Assembly (NCBI GenBank): GCA_032622095.1
Contig: CP136069.1
Coordinates: forward strand, 164,664,394-164,728,393
Reading direction: 5' to 3'
From: Siphonodentalium dalli
Lineage: Eukaryota > Mollusca > Scaphopoda > Gadilida > Siphonodentaliidae
Length of the DNA: 64,000 nt
Shown here: piece by piece, positions 11,581-24,389 of the stretch
Layout of the letters: each line of letters begins with the position of its first letter
Numbering within the stretch: position 1 is the stretch's first letter
Program-made: the position numbers and the translations under genes
Notes under the pieces: generated by a model
The model's input: only the letters and a program-made list of their open reading frames with translations
Told to the model about the DNA's origin: nothing
Databases searched by the model: none

Positions 11581-11642
11581 TTGAGACGGGGGTTCTGACT
11601 AAGGTAACTTAGTTACTTTTGACTAAGTTTTTTTTTTCAGTG

Positions 11643-13226
<1,584 letters not shown>

Positions 13227-13747
13227 CAGGGTTCGCGCTGGACCGAAATTTACTTTTGCCAAATATTTTGCCAAATGAAAATATTTTTTGCCAAATTCTT
13301 TTAGAAATTGCCAAATGCTATCACTTTCTGCAAAATCGAGTTTTATATTTCTACAAGCGCTGTTTGAAAAACTTTTATTAATAGGAAAGCAGTTAATTAT
13401 GAATAATTCTCGTCTCTCTACTGTGGTTTATCATAGAACAACAAACCAATTACCGAACAATACGATTGTTGAAGGGTTGCTTCACCAGAAGGGCAAATAG
13501 AAAAGAGGATTATCTATATGTAAACACCACAACAATAAATGATATAGTAATCTCATAGATACTGATGCTATCAGAGTACCTGCATCTCGATAAAGGTGTT
13601 AACATTTTCTAACCTTATAGACCGCAGCTAATTGCAATGGTTTCCTGAAATTATCGTCATGAGTGACCAATAGTTTTTTTTCTTGAGAATTTAAAAAGTG
13701 ACTTGCCAAAACATATGAAAATTTGACAAGTGGCAGCGCGAACCCTC
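13227..13747. mobile_element. Non-autonomous hAT-like element at exon D
   Basis: Begins CAGGGTTCGCGCTGGACC and ends GGCAGCGCGAACCCTC, a near-perfect inverted pair. Repeated ttgccaaat motifs fill both subterminal parts. The right end is only 38 bp from the first base of exon D, so the branch site and pyrimidine tract of that intron must lie in 13748-13785 or within the element. Same family as 56009-56562. Confidence 0.8.
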
Positions 13748-13785
13748 TATGTGAAGAAACTCGATTTGTGTCTCTTCTTTTTCAG

Positions 13786-13877
13786 CATACAGGATACACA
13801 TGAGCCACTTCACAAAGGATCACCTTGATGTCGTTGGAGGCTACAACATCGAATGTAGAGGAACAATTCCAGTCAAG
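13786..13877 (+). CDS. Receptor guanylate cyclase, catalytic exon D
   Basis: This exon begins after tctttttcag and ends GTCAAG|gtaaat, phase 0. It encodes the end of the cyclase fold: PYRIHMSHFTKDHLD, VVGGYNIECRGTIPVK. This matches the family pattern (LRIHVS.. TK..L...GG+...RG.. .K). Joined to exon E it reads VKGKGDMTTYWLNG, the canonical domain end. The 3' 55 bases and the donor are the founder of the tandem array that follows. Confidence 0.92.
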
Positions 13878-14251
13878 GTAAATGCGCTATAACGCTATAT
13901 ATGCCCTTGATGTCGTTGGAGGCTACAGCATCGAATGTAGATGAACAATTCCAGTCAAAGTAAATGCGCTATAACGCTATATATATGCCCTTGATGTCGT
14001 TGGAGACTACAACATCGAATGTAGAGGAACAATTACAATGTAAATGCGCTATAACGCTATATATGCCCTTGATGTCGTTGGAGGCTACAACATCGAATGA
14101 AGATGAACAATTCCAGTCAAGGTAAATGCGCTATAACGCTATACATGCCCCTGATGTTGTTGGGGGCTACAACATCGAATGAAGATGAACAATTCCAGTC
14201 AAGGTAAATGCGCTATAACGCTATACATGCCCCTGATGTTGTTGGGGGCTA
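13823..14251 (+). repeat. Tandem array of exon D end plus donor, left part
   Basis: Units of about 80-85 bp, each ccttgatgtcgttggaggct, acaacatcgaatgtagagg, aacaattccagtcaag, gtaaatgcgctataacgct, atatatgc. The first is the true exon end. About five more follow, some with a ruined donor (caaagtaaat, caatgtaaat). They lack the exon's acceptor and so are not spare exons. Confidence 0.88.
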
Positions 14252-14260
14252 TATGTAGAG

Positions 14261-15625
14261 TAGTCCAAGTCTTCTCGTACTAAAGCCGGCTAAGATATTG
14301 GGATGGAGGTGCCGGTCTTTAGTCCGAGTTCCAGGCCCATGCATTCCTTTGACACGAGTTAAGCGTTAGTGACCCGCTCAAATAAAACCACAATTATATG
14401 AAATAAAATATCACAATTGCGACAATAAACGGATATTTTCCGCAGAAGACATGCTATTTGATCTGAAACCCACATCAGTTGTGAATTGAAAGCGGTAATT
14501 TAATGCGAAAAGAGACATTTACCGCAATGTTTACAAATTTTTAAAAGTATGCGAACTCACTTGACCTCGCGAACTCTGTTCGGCATTTTCCGTTGAAAAT
14601 ATTCCGTAGATTTTCGACTGACAATGCAAATTACGATGAATTCTCCATTGTAATCGTAATTATGTGTGTCAATAAATAAAAAATAAATAGATTAATTAAA
14701 CATTGAAGATATAAATGTAATACATTAAATAAATTACGGGGAATTACAACCCTCTCAAAGTTTAAAACAGTGTAAACACAACGATCATTAGAATAAATAA
14801 TATGGTGCTACATTTCCCACATTTGATGGACTTCAGCGAAATTAAGATATATACTAAGCGAACAGAGCAATATAATGCTCTTGTTAAGCACACAAAAAAT
14901 CAAACAAAATTTGTATAAATTTTTAACCTTAAGTTTGAAAAGTCCCACTAAAACGGAAGAACTATATTTCGAAACTGTGTGATTCGGTTCTCCGATTATT
15001 TTATCAACACAAAGGTCAAAATGCACATGGATGAAAATCACACGCATGGCAAGTTAGACACAAGAGTTCTAATTTGCTCCAATTTTGACAAGTTGCTTGC
15101 GAAAATTGTCAACAAAACTACCTTTCTGATCCTCCATTATGTCATTAAGTTTTTAGTGCGGGAATTGTTCTCAAAGCACATTGGAAACTGGACTTTGCGG
15201 CGATCGGTTTTCTCCATTTTGTTCGGAAAACCCCGCGCTATATATAGAAACGGAAACTAGAATACTCAGAACAAACACCGGACAATGCCGAAGTTCTTCG
15301 GAACCTGACTTCGGCTTTCAGTAATGTAAACAAAATATAAAAAACAGCGATGTTGGTGACAATCAACCGGAATATTCTATGCGTAATTTAACATGAAAGT
15401 TAGATTATTATACACCATTATGACCATAAGATATCTCTCTTTCCGATGTATTTAGCATCATGTATTGATTCATTAGGTAAATCGAGTAAAATACACCACA
15501 GAATCCCGCCACAGATCGTGGGCGTAAGTCGTGTCAAAGGATTGGTATAGCAGCGGGCTTGGACTAAAGACCGGCACCTCCATCCCAATATCTTAGCCGG
15601 CTTTAGTACGAGAAGACTTGGACTA
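14261..15625. mobile_element. Mutator-like element with 9-bp target duplication
   Basis: 1365-bp insertion in the exon D array. The ends TAGTCCAAGTCTTCTCG and CGAGAAGACTTGGACTA start inverted repeats that are perfect for about 65 bp and continue imperfectly to about 105 bp (shared cctttgacacga). A perfect 9-bp duplication, TATGTAGAG, flanks it (14252-14260, 15626-15634). Long TIRs with 9-bp duplications fit the Mutator (MULE) superfamily. No transposase, so non-autonomous. The interior 14808-15245 is related to 26284-26745. Confidence 0.85.
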
Positions 15626-15634
15626 TATGTAGAG

Positions 15635-15770
15635 GAACAATTCCAGTCAAGGTAAATGCGCTATAACGCTATATATGCCCTTGATGTCGTTGGAGGCAAC
15701 AACATCGAATGAAGATGAACAATTCCAGTCAAGGTAAATGCGCGAACTAAATGTTAACGCTATATATGCC
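15635..15770 (+). repeat. Tandem array of exon D end plus donor, right part
   Basis: The array resumes immediately after the Mutator-like element with one partial and one full unit (gtcaaggtaaatgcg twice, gatgtcgttggagg once), then decays. Confidence 0.8.
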
Positions 15771-18371
15771 AATGTTCCGACAGGTCCAATTGGCATTTAA
15801 GAACGTTCTATTTTTTGTTTTGGAAATTGACATTGAGGAAAACCTAAACCAATTACCGTTTCTATCGGCGATATGAGTTCATATAACTGATATAATTAAA
15901 ACAAACTCGAATAGATATAAACGGACACGTTCCTGTTTTGGTAACCTTCTTAAGAGCTTGGAGAATATGATTTTTCATACATAGTCCAGATTAAAACAAT
16001 AATGTATTAAATAAGAGATAAATATGCACGTACAATTTTTTTTCGCAAAGGAATCAAAGCGCAAATATCCTATATTTATGACTTCTATTGTTGTCGGAGG
16101 GCCATATTTGATGCCATCTCGGATCTTAAAGTTTTCCCAAAGCTGATTTTATCAGATATCCGATAGGGTATTCTGAAGTCAAAATCGCTCTCTGCTTACT
16201 TATTCTGGATCAACATCTTTTGCGACTATCGAGACCGTGTACCGTAAGTGAAACGAAATGATGGCCGAGCCCGAATAGTTAATATTTCGTCGCATCAGTG
16301 CTATAGTGTCGTAACCCACATTTTCAACTTTCCGAGAAAATGAAGGTTGAAGATTTCAGACAAAATTTCTCCTAATGTTGAAAAAGCATGACGTATTGTT
16401 GTATTTTCCCAATGACAACTGACATTAGCTGTCCATTGAACCACATAGTTTTCTGTTTACTCCCTCGTTTTCTTTTAAAAAGCAATAACTTGTTTGGAGA
16501 TAAGACCTTTTGGGTACGCCAACGACGATTGGTTTCCGTGCTGTAATGAACTTGTGCTAATAAATGCAGATTAAGCTCAATATGGTGGCAATCGCATGTG
16601 TCTATGAACTAAAAAGTGCCTATTCTACATTATGAACATTTACCCAAATGATCATGTGACTAACATGTAGATACGGCCATATAGCACACATTTTAGAATT
16701 TACAAACACAAATTAGAAGTCACGTGAACAACCTGAAGCATCCGATTTGGCTGCTGTTGGACATACGACCTTACAGCACGAATCATTGTAAAATATCGCT
16801 GGAGATACGACATTTGTGTCACTGGTTTGTGTGAATATTTGCCATCCAATGCAAAAACAGTTTGGCCCATCGAATTGGTATTTTTCTCACGATTCGAATG
16901 GTATCAAATACTCATTTCCCGCCAAAATGGACTTACGACATTATTGCACTGATGCGACGCAATTGTGCCAACCCGCGGGAAGCCACCAAAAGATTTAAAA
17001 TAAATAGTTGTGATGTATATGAGCCACATAGGTTAGCCAACTATCAACTGCATCCACTACTCACAACTTCCATTATATGACAAGCTGGGCAGAGTCTACA
17101 TTTTCGTTTTGGAAGCCATATTAGATAAAATTTATTGTTTCTTTTTTGTCTATTTGAGATGGAATGTTCACAAATAAAAGAAACGCTCAATTATTTTGTA
17201 GACAAGATCTGCTCATCCCTAAATATCAAATGTGACTATAGCCCCAAAGCCGATTTTGGTTAAATTTCATACCGCATTCGTTAGAACTTATTAGTGAAGG
17301 ACCGGAGTAAACTATGACCTAAACGATTAGACATGTCATTGCGGGAATGATCAGTTGACACGACCATTGAAATAGTATACCCATTGTTTCCCAGTTCAGA
17401 GAGCAAGAAGCGGTAAACAGAAGTGATAGAAAATAGTATTTTTCACATCGGGTGGCCATTTCGGCAGCCATAGAGCTAGCATAATGACATCATAAAGGGG
17501 TATACATTCGTATTTATTTAGTCAATATGATTCATCAACCAATACTTATAATGGTTTGAATGACAATGTGAGCATATCCGCCATTTTCCATATTTTGACC
17601 GCCATTTTGGCAGCCATTTTGAGACAAAGCGTCAATTTTGGTTTCATTGAATTGGAGTATCCATAGATGATGGTGTGCCCAACTTACATTGTACAGTTCT
17701 CTCCTTTTCTTGTTGATATATGACTGGAATCCCAATGGCGATTTTTGTGGAATTTTATACCGTGTTCTGTAAAATCTAATTTTTTAGGGTGTAGATGAGT
17801 CTGGGACCCCATTTATAGTATCTTTCATTGGTCCAATTCTGAATTAACATGAAAAAGACTAATCACAGTCGGCAGTCTCAACCATTATCAAACATCAGGA
17901 ACTGATCTTTAAGGTATTAGGCAAAAACTTAAATTTTTCGAGTTTAGGCCGCCATTTTGGCGGCCATCTGGGGCGAGGTGTTTCTTTTTTTTCTATAGAA
18001 AGGTGGCATAATATTTTACCTTTGCAAAATTGTATACATTTGTATACATATAACAACATTTGTGCTCACTATAATCGAATTACTCTCAGTCAGAGTCTCT
18101 TTTGACTAACGGCAGCCATGTTGGACGCCATCTTGGATCCTGAATTTTCCCCAAAGAAGATTTTAGCGGATTTTGGATATGTTGTAGCAGAGATTCTCCC
18201 GCGTCGAATGACACCAAAAGCGCTTCTTTACCAATTTATTCTGGGTCTAACCTTCCGACGACCACACTAGATCTTCCAGCTTCCTGTTCATGCTTTATGT
18301 CAAATACATCTAAATGTGTCGGGCGCAATCAGCACACGGGTACGCCGGAGTTTACTCACTTGTAGAAGGAG

Positions 18372-18376
<5 letters not shown>
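15771..18376. other. Intron DNA, no gene seen
   Basis: Long AT-rich intron D-E. Scattered gccgccattttggcggccat-like motifs (about 17580-17620, 17950, 18110) and a weak similarity between 16090-16240 and 18110-18270 suggest old dispersed repeats. Nothing coding was recognised. Confidence 0.45.

Positions 18377-18415
<39 letters not shown>
18377..18415. repeat. (GA)n microsatellite
   Basis: An uninterrupted GA run of about 38 bp. Confidence 0.95.
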
Positions 18416-18418
<3 letters not shown>

Positions 18419-18540
18419 GGAAGAGATGGAGATATTCAGAACTTTAATTCACAATGTCGGTAACGTCAGACGTTCTTTGTGTGTTATATCGTATCAATCG
18501 AGGACTATATGCTTAATAACATAAAACTGCCTTTATTATT

Positions 18541-18632
18541 TATTGTGCCATGTTTTGCTCCAACAGATTTACATTCAGTGCACTTATCTATTGTGCCATG
18601 TTTTGCTCCAACAGATTTACATTCAGTGCACG
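18541..18632. repeat. Two-copy direct repeat, 47-48 bp
   Basis: tattgtgccatgttttgctc followed by caacagatttacattcagtg occurs twice in a row with almost no change. Confidence 0.85.
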
Positions 18633-18865
18633 TGATACTTGTGTATACCTACACAGGCACCTGAGTGTCGTACACAAAGTGTCGTGGAAATCCCAGCAGA
18701 GGAAAAGCTAACTGCTAAAACATGAGCATTCTAAAAACGGATGTATATTCATCAAAATAGCGTTTAATAAATTGCCTAAATATTTGTAAAATTTTGCTTC
18801 GTTCTTAAGTGTTTTATGAATATAATATTGATATACTATATATATAGAGGATCTCGAACGAGTAA

Positions 18866-18955
18866 TGTTGGGATATAAGATTTTATGAAATAAGTTTGAT
18901 AAATTTGATTCACAACGAATCGTAGATGAGTTACATAAAATCTTATATCCCAACA
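18866..18955. mobile_element. 90-bp MITE with TAA target duplication
   Basis: TGTTGGGATATAAGATTTTA at the left is matched by its inverse at the right, giving about 22-bp perfect TIRs. TAA flanks both sides (18863-18865, 18956-18958). A 3-bp TWA-type duplication suggests PIF/Harbinger, although the element is very small. Confidence 0.75.
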
Positions 18956-19839
18956 TAACGAGTTGAAGAACTTGTATGTCACATGGACAAAACTAGAGCT
19001 TTATGCCTTCTTCCCAAATTTCCTCTTTGGTTTTGTGTCTATTTTCGTTAGTGCAACGAAGTTGGACAAGAATTTAGCTTTAATGAAGAAAGCAATCATT
19101 TTGCATTGTCTGGTGTTGGTGACATGAGCGGCTTTCGAAATAGTATTAATCCTTATGAATCAATGTTAAGACGCGGCGCATCATTTATTTGGCGCGATGC
19201 CAAGTGATATGTAGCACACGCCTATTCATCACTAGTGACATATAAGGAAATATATAATGACTTTTTAATGATATAATAGGGGTTTCACGCGATATATGCA
19301 CATGAGTAACACCAATATATGCACGCATGTGTGTATATGATTTAATCTGTACATAGTGTAAATATGTCTGTCCGTGTTTCGCTATATTAAGTGACTTTGT
19401 AATATACTTTCATTCATTCATTCATAGATTCACATAAACATTCAAAAATACATACACACATACATTATACATACATTCAGTTATTGACACAGCAGACCTT
19501 TATTCTAGCTGGAGGGATCAGGTTACTACTTTTCCAAATTTGTGCAGCTTTCGACCAGGAACCAGTCTATTCAACAAGAGGCATTGAGTGCGCGAACATA
19601 AACAGACACGAGAGCCGCAAGAACAATGACAGACTACGTATACAGCTAGATAGTAATTTTCATTTACTAAGCAGTTATATCAACTGTGAGATGAAAACCA
19701 TTCATTAAAATGTACTTTTACTCCCATGAACTAGAAATTTAGACAGTTATTGTTGAATTTCGCGCGATAAACTGGTCCTTGTCTTTGTTCACCGAAAAGT
19801 TGAAAACGTAGTAACCTGACCCTTTCGTCTTTATTCTAG

Positions 19840-20199
19840 GGCAAAGGTGATATGACAACTTATTGGCTCAACGGACACACATCTGTCGGTGAGAGCGACT
19901 GCAAGCAAAGAAAGATATCTAGCATCAGCAAAACGTCGTCTAATAGCACTGATCCTCCTGCCAACAACATGGACGCCCCGCCTCCGTATGACGTCGTTGT
20001 GAACGGCAGTGCCACGCGAATGGCGAATGGCAATGCCACGCAATTAGTCAAGTCAGAAGCAGAGTTGTTCACGCCAACAAAGACATCACATGAACCAGTC
20101 GTCACTACCATGACCGACGCCACGCTGATTGACTTGGAGAACGACACGAACTACCTTTTCACGCCTGTGGAAATGCCAGGTGACAAACTAAAGTCATGA
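19840..20199 (+). CDS. Receptor guanylate cyclase exon E and tail
   Basis: The exon starts after cttttattctag in phase 0. GKGDMTTYWLNG completes the cyclase domain. The remaining roughly 100 residues form a polar, Ser/Thr/Asn-rich, probably disordered tail. It contains APPPYD, a PPxY motif of the type bound by WW domains. Reading straight on gives KLKS and a stop at 20197-20199. A good donor (CCAG|gtgaca) lies at 20179/20180 in phase 1, and the exon at 21153 continues from it in frame. The spliced form therefore probably ends the exon at 20179. I see no AATAAA between 20200 and 21150, which also favours splicing on. Confidence 0.9.
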   Translation, partial: GKGDMTTYWLNGHTSVGESDCKQRKISSISKTSSNSTDPPANNMDAPPPYDVVVNGSATRMANGNATQLVKSEAELFTPTKTSHEPVVTTMTDATLIDLENDTNYLFTPVEMPGDKLKS

Positions 20200-21152
20200 C
20201 AGCGTCGCGGGTGCGCGTGGGATTTCATCAAAACCCCACTACCACTGGAAAATATAAATCGAAAACCCACGAATATAGTTACGGTGTTTAGTATTAACTT
20301 GTGTTTTTTACCCATCCGTGGCTAAATGAAAATGGGGTGGTATTGCTGTTTGTACGGGCCGACCATTCTACGAAATACCATTTCGTCGTTTGCATTTAAA
20401 ACATTAGAACTCCGCTGGATAAGGGGGTGAAGTAACGCGGTGTTATTCGCATCGTTTTGTTCGTGATTGGATCGGTATACGACGTTTGTATTGGGCATCT
20501 ACAACTTCGTAAGCGTTCGATGGCTAAACTACTTTCTGCAAGGAGCAGACTAAAACAAATGCGCCGAGCTCAAAGATGAGTTACTTACTTATATCGAGGA
20601 CTGAGTTGTGTGCTCACGTATACATGCGCGCGCCAGTTCGCCGGTAGATACGAGGCGTTCTGTTCGACTTTCCAATCGCGAATTGATGCATGTGTTTAAC
20701 GGCCATCTTTGGTCAGTTCGTAAATCGCGCGGCGAAAGAATTACGATAATACACTGATAAAAGTTGACGACTTTATTGTTGGACAATTGTTTTTTTTTAT
20801 ATATATGTACATTACTTGCACGTTGTGGTGCGTACCGCAGACTCACACGCGATACAATCATATGCTGTACTGTACGCCGCGAAAAAGAAACATATTGAGA
20901 ACATAGATAGTTCGCCATTGAATAACTTGTACACCTTACCTGTTTCAGCTTTTGGTCCGATAGATCCATGAGTATCTGTCCATACCTTTGTTACGTGGGA
21001 TTTTTCAACAAGATTGGTGTTCCTGTTGTGTTATTCTATTCAGGAATGGTCGATCGCGAATTTTTTTATGGGAATTGTATCAACGATGGATGAAACATCA
21101 GTTGTGTTTCATATGTCGGACATTACATGATTTCTTGAACGTTTCTTTTCAG
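20200..21152. other. Probable last intron
   Basis: Contains no recognised gene. It ends with a pyrimidine-rich acceptor (gtttcttttcag). Confidence 0.5.
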
Positions 21153-21349
21153 ACATGCTGGCCAAAATGCGCAAGATAAGCGGCTTGAGTGTTAATAGTG
21201 GCTCCGTTGACTCGGGGTACAATGAAAAGAACGGAAAAACAAATGGGAACGAAAATGTTGTAGAGGAAGATGAGAAGGAACAGAGTAGTGAAGGCGATAC
21301 GAAGGGAGAAAGTAGTAAAGGCGATATGAAGGGTGATAGTTTTTGCTGA
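21153..21349 (+). CDS. Receptor guanylate cyclase, probable last exon F
   Basis: The sequence follows gtttcttttcag. Its first two bases (AC) join the G left by the donor at 20179 to make Asp, and the frame then stays open for 64 residues to a stop at 21347-21349. The peptide is low-complexity and very acidic/Ser/Gly-rich (NGNENVVEEDEKEQSSEGD, then two more KG-type repeats) and ends GDSFC. It has no known domain. Such charged C-terminal tails are common beyond the cyclase domain. An AATAAA follows at 21478. The call rests on acceptor quality, phase fit and the poly(A) signal, not on similarity. Confidence 0.68.
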
Positions 21350-21371
21350 TTGAAAAAAAAAACATTACTAA

Positions 21372-21403
21372 CTAATTAACTAACTAACTAACTAACTAAC
21401 TGC
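21372..21403. repeat. (AACT)n microsatellite
   Basis: About seven aact units in the presumed 3' UTR. Confidence 0.9.
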
Positions 21404-21477
21404 TAACACCTTTGTATTTGACTTTTGAATCAGACAGGGTTGGGTAATCTTCGCGGATATCGATTGTATGTGAATTA

Positions 21478-21483
21478 AATAAA
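21478..21483 (+). promoter_or_regulatory. Candidate polyadenylation signal AATAAA
   Basis: Canonical hexamer 129 bp after the exon F stop and 13 bp before an hAT-like element. The cleavage site would fall close to or inside that element. Confidence 0.5.
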
Positions 21484-21495
21484 AGTTCCCCAGAC

Positions 21496-22023
21496 CAGGG
21501 TTTACGCTGTCGGTGGGCAATTTTGTTTTCCGGAAAACATCTAAATCAAATTTTATTTCGACAAAATGTTTGGCCCAACGTTTCAAGGCAATCATTTCTC
21601 AAGATATCATCAGATTTCCATTAAACTTTCAATTCATTAACAGGTAATCATCAGTTGCTCGTCTGTGTATGGATAACAATTTATAAAAGGTCACACATGC
21701 TTACTTATAATAATAATGATTAGAAAGCACGTGATCATACCTTGCTGTTTTGCGGTTTCTCGGTAAGACAATGAAGGCGAATCAGTGATCATTTGTGTTG
21801 ATCTATTTCCGTGTTTCGGTTCCAATTCGTGCACATTTCCAAAATCTCTCTCGTTCAACTCGAATTTTCTCAGTTATTTTGTGAGTGTTACTTTATATTT
21901 TTGATTTAGTATATAGGTGTTATCGATTATCCTATGTTTTGGTTTCTGAGAAATGGCAAAAAAAAACGTTCGGAAATGGCAAAAAAAATGGCTCAAATAA
22001 TTCTCAGACCAGCGTAAACCCTG
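21496..22023. mobile_element. Non-autonomous hAT-like element
   Basis: 528-bp element with CAGGGTTTACGCTG at the left and the exact inverse CAGCGTAAACCCTG at the right. Subterminal gttttccggaaaac and aaatggcaaaaaa motifs are present. Flanks ccccagac and cagcagac are a possible worn 8-bp duplication. No transposase. Confidence 0.8.
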
Positions 22024-23117
22024 CAGCAGACTTATCTCCTACGATATTTCGACTTACTTTAATAAAAAGCGTGAAACTTGGCATTGATGCGTAGTATGAA
22101 ATGGGCCATTCATATGTTAGTCTCATTAGATACGTTTTGATACTGTCAATCGACCAGGGGATTACATATTCTGAATCACCATTCCATGCAACTGCAGCCT
22201 AAACATACATATACCAACTGAAGTCTTATAAATAACATCGTGAGATCTTTTTTTTTTTTTTGCAACGATGAATCTTCACAAGGCTGCGTAAAAATGGACT
22301 TGAACGTCCATGCGTGCCAATTCAGCGCTGCGCCTGATCCTTCTTTCTTTCAGATTACACTAATAATTGGTGAGCAGACAATCAAAAGTGAGAACTCCAC
22401 TGCGATCTTAAAAATATACAAGTTTGTTAGAGTTGTCTAACTTTTCTGTCTGGTTTGTTCGTCATTTGTGTGTTCCGTTGTCATCGTAGAATGATATGTG
22501 TTCATGTGTTATAGGGACATGCCAGGTTTGAATGTCGTCGATTGGTCAACGTTTATGTCGATGAATGTGAGCAATGTGAATTCGCATACGCATTTCGTTA
22601 GTTTTGCAATAGCAGGACAACAATGTTGATCTAACCTGGTAACTCATATAAATATTCCGCACTATTAATTGGTTTTAATTGCTCCAATACCACTTGTTAT
22701 GACCGGTACTGTATCTGGCCACTTGCGATTTAGATATTGAGAAATTATTAGAATATCTTCCTAAATAATGTGAGACATTCAAGCCAGACACGGCCCTCCC
22801 ATGAACTGTCATGTAGTTTTAGGGGTGTCCAGGTGAGACGCCAAAATGAGGAATATATATATCCTGATACATGTTGACATGTTGATACATGATCGCATAG
22901 GGCGATATGTTTGTAGTTTTATTGAAAACAATACATTGTCTTCCATGTCATGTTAAATTTATCAAATGTAAATAGTGTTAAAATGCTATCATTTAGCCAG
23001 TTTCCCAGATTAATATACTTCCAAATTCTGAAGCATATAATAAGTTCTCTTATGTGTTGCTTTCCTCTTGAAGAGTATCATATTTTAACAATTATAAACT
23101 ATAATCTATTCTTAAGT
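22024..23117. other. Intergenic AT-rich DNA
   Basis: No gene or clear repeat was recognised. Confidence 0.4.
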
Positions 23118-23440
23118 GGGACTTACGCTAAATGCGGCCATTTATGGGACCATCTCCTTTTATACTCAACATAATATATGCAACAAATGAATGAATGTGA
23201 GCCATGTATCAGTGCAAAATACACTCACGCGCTCTATGAAGGATTCAAACAAAATGGTAATAATAATAAAAATGAGTTTATGACTTATTTTCATTATAAT
23301 TACCATGTCTTGTGTCTTCCATAGAGCACATGAGTGTATTTTTCACTAATCCATGGCTCAAATTCATTAATTTGTTGAATCTAATCTGCTGAGTATAAAA
23401 GGAGCTGGTCCCACAAATAGCCGGATTTAGTGCACAGTCC
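23118..23440. repeat. Foldback element with about 140-bp arms
   Basis: Left arm: gggacttacgctaaatgcgg, tccttttatactca, gagccatg, acactca, ctctatg, aatggtaat. Each pairs in order with the right arm: attaccat, catagag, tgagtgt, catggctc, tgagtataaaagga, ccggatttagtg...agtcc. It would fold into one long hairpin. Confidence 0.75.
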
Positions 23441-24389
23441 GTCGTTAATACTGTTTATTCAAATGTTTAGCTATTTGGGGAGATGTCACACGTGCAAAGA
23501 AAATTTCCAAATTCGAACTAAATTAACAAACTTTAGGTTCCGATAGTCCAAGTAAAAAAACGATGTTTCCCCCATGGTTTCAGCATTTTCTTTCATGTTT
23601 TCTCTTTCGATTTGTTGTACCTTATGAATATTGTTGGTATTCTCCAAAGTATAAAGTCCTATCTCTCTTAGACCCCGCAGAATCTATATTATTGCGTCAT
23701 GCAAGTTTTTATAAATGTTCATAGTGCTATATAATGTATTGCTGAACAATCAGAGCTTCATTTTGCTGATAGTATTATGTGTGCCATATTATGTTCCTGT
23801 TATTTTCCATGTAAATACATGCACATATTGCGGAATGTTTAAAGGTATGTACGTATTTCTCTACTTCAAACTAATTGTTTATGACTCAGCCACTAAACTG
23901 CAACCATCCGATGAATGCATCAGTCAGTTATTATTTTTTGAAAAATTCAACACGATCAGTTGGGCCATTTTCGTAAAACACGAGTTAAAAATAGTCTTTC
24001 CTTGAACTATCCAGAATTTCTTTTATCACATAACTAGCAAAAAAACCTGGCCTCATAATTTTAGAAAGACACGCGTGTATTATCGCCACGCGCAGTGACG
24101 TAAAAGCTTAGCTGATGTCGATGTCAATTGCGGAACTTTTGTTAATTAGAATATAATAATTATATTCCGTTTGTGTTGGGTTATTTAGTGTTAAATGTGA
24201 GTTAAACATGGGTGATGAAAAGACACATTTAAAATGGAACAATATTCGTTTTGAAGTTGTCTTTACTTCGTCGTTTGTGAGAAGGAAATCAATATTAATA
24301 TATTTTAACACCAGCCATTTCGAGTTCGTGTTTCCTTGCTAAAATGTGATTATGTAATGTGATTAGATATCAAAATTCAGGAAAATAAA

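Larger units (their letters stand above)
8530..11642. mobile_element. CACTG...CAGTG DNA transposon, non-autonomous
   Basis: 3113-bp insertion in the minisatellite. The left end is CACTGAAGAAAAAAACTTAG and the right end is its inverse (CTAAG, a T run, then CAGTG), with TIRs of about 23 bp. The interrupted unit (ctccatacatg) resumes with a 2-bp CA duplication (8528-8529, 11643-11644). The ends look like CACTA/EnSpm or a related superfamily. No transposase was recognised. A TTAA MITE (10146-10628), a short hairpin (10886-10988) and a palindromic array (11376-11580) are nested inside. Confidence 0.7.

Noticed and set aside
13823-14251. Tandem mutually exclusive exons
   Set aside because: The units repeat the exon end and donor but not the acceptor or the exon start, so they cannot be spliced in as exons.
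20589-20969. 126-codon minus-strand ORF
   Set aside because: It lies in the probable last intron of the cyclase gene; no domain and no support.
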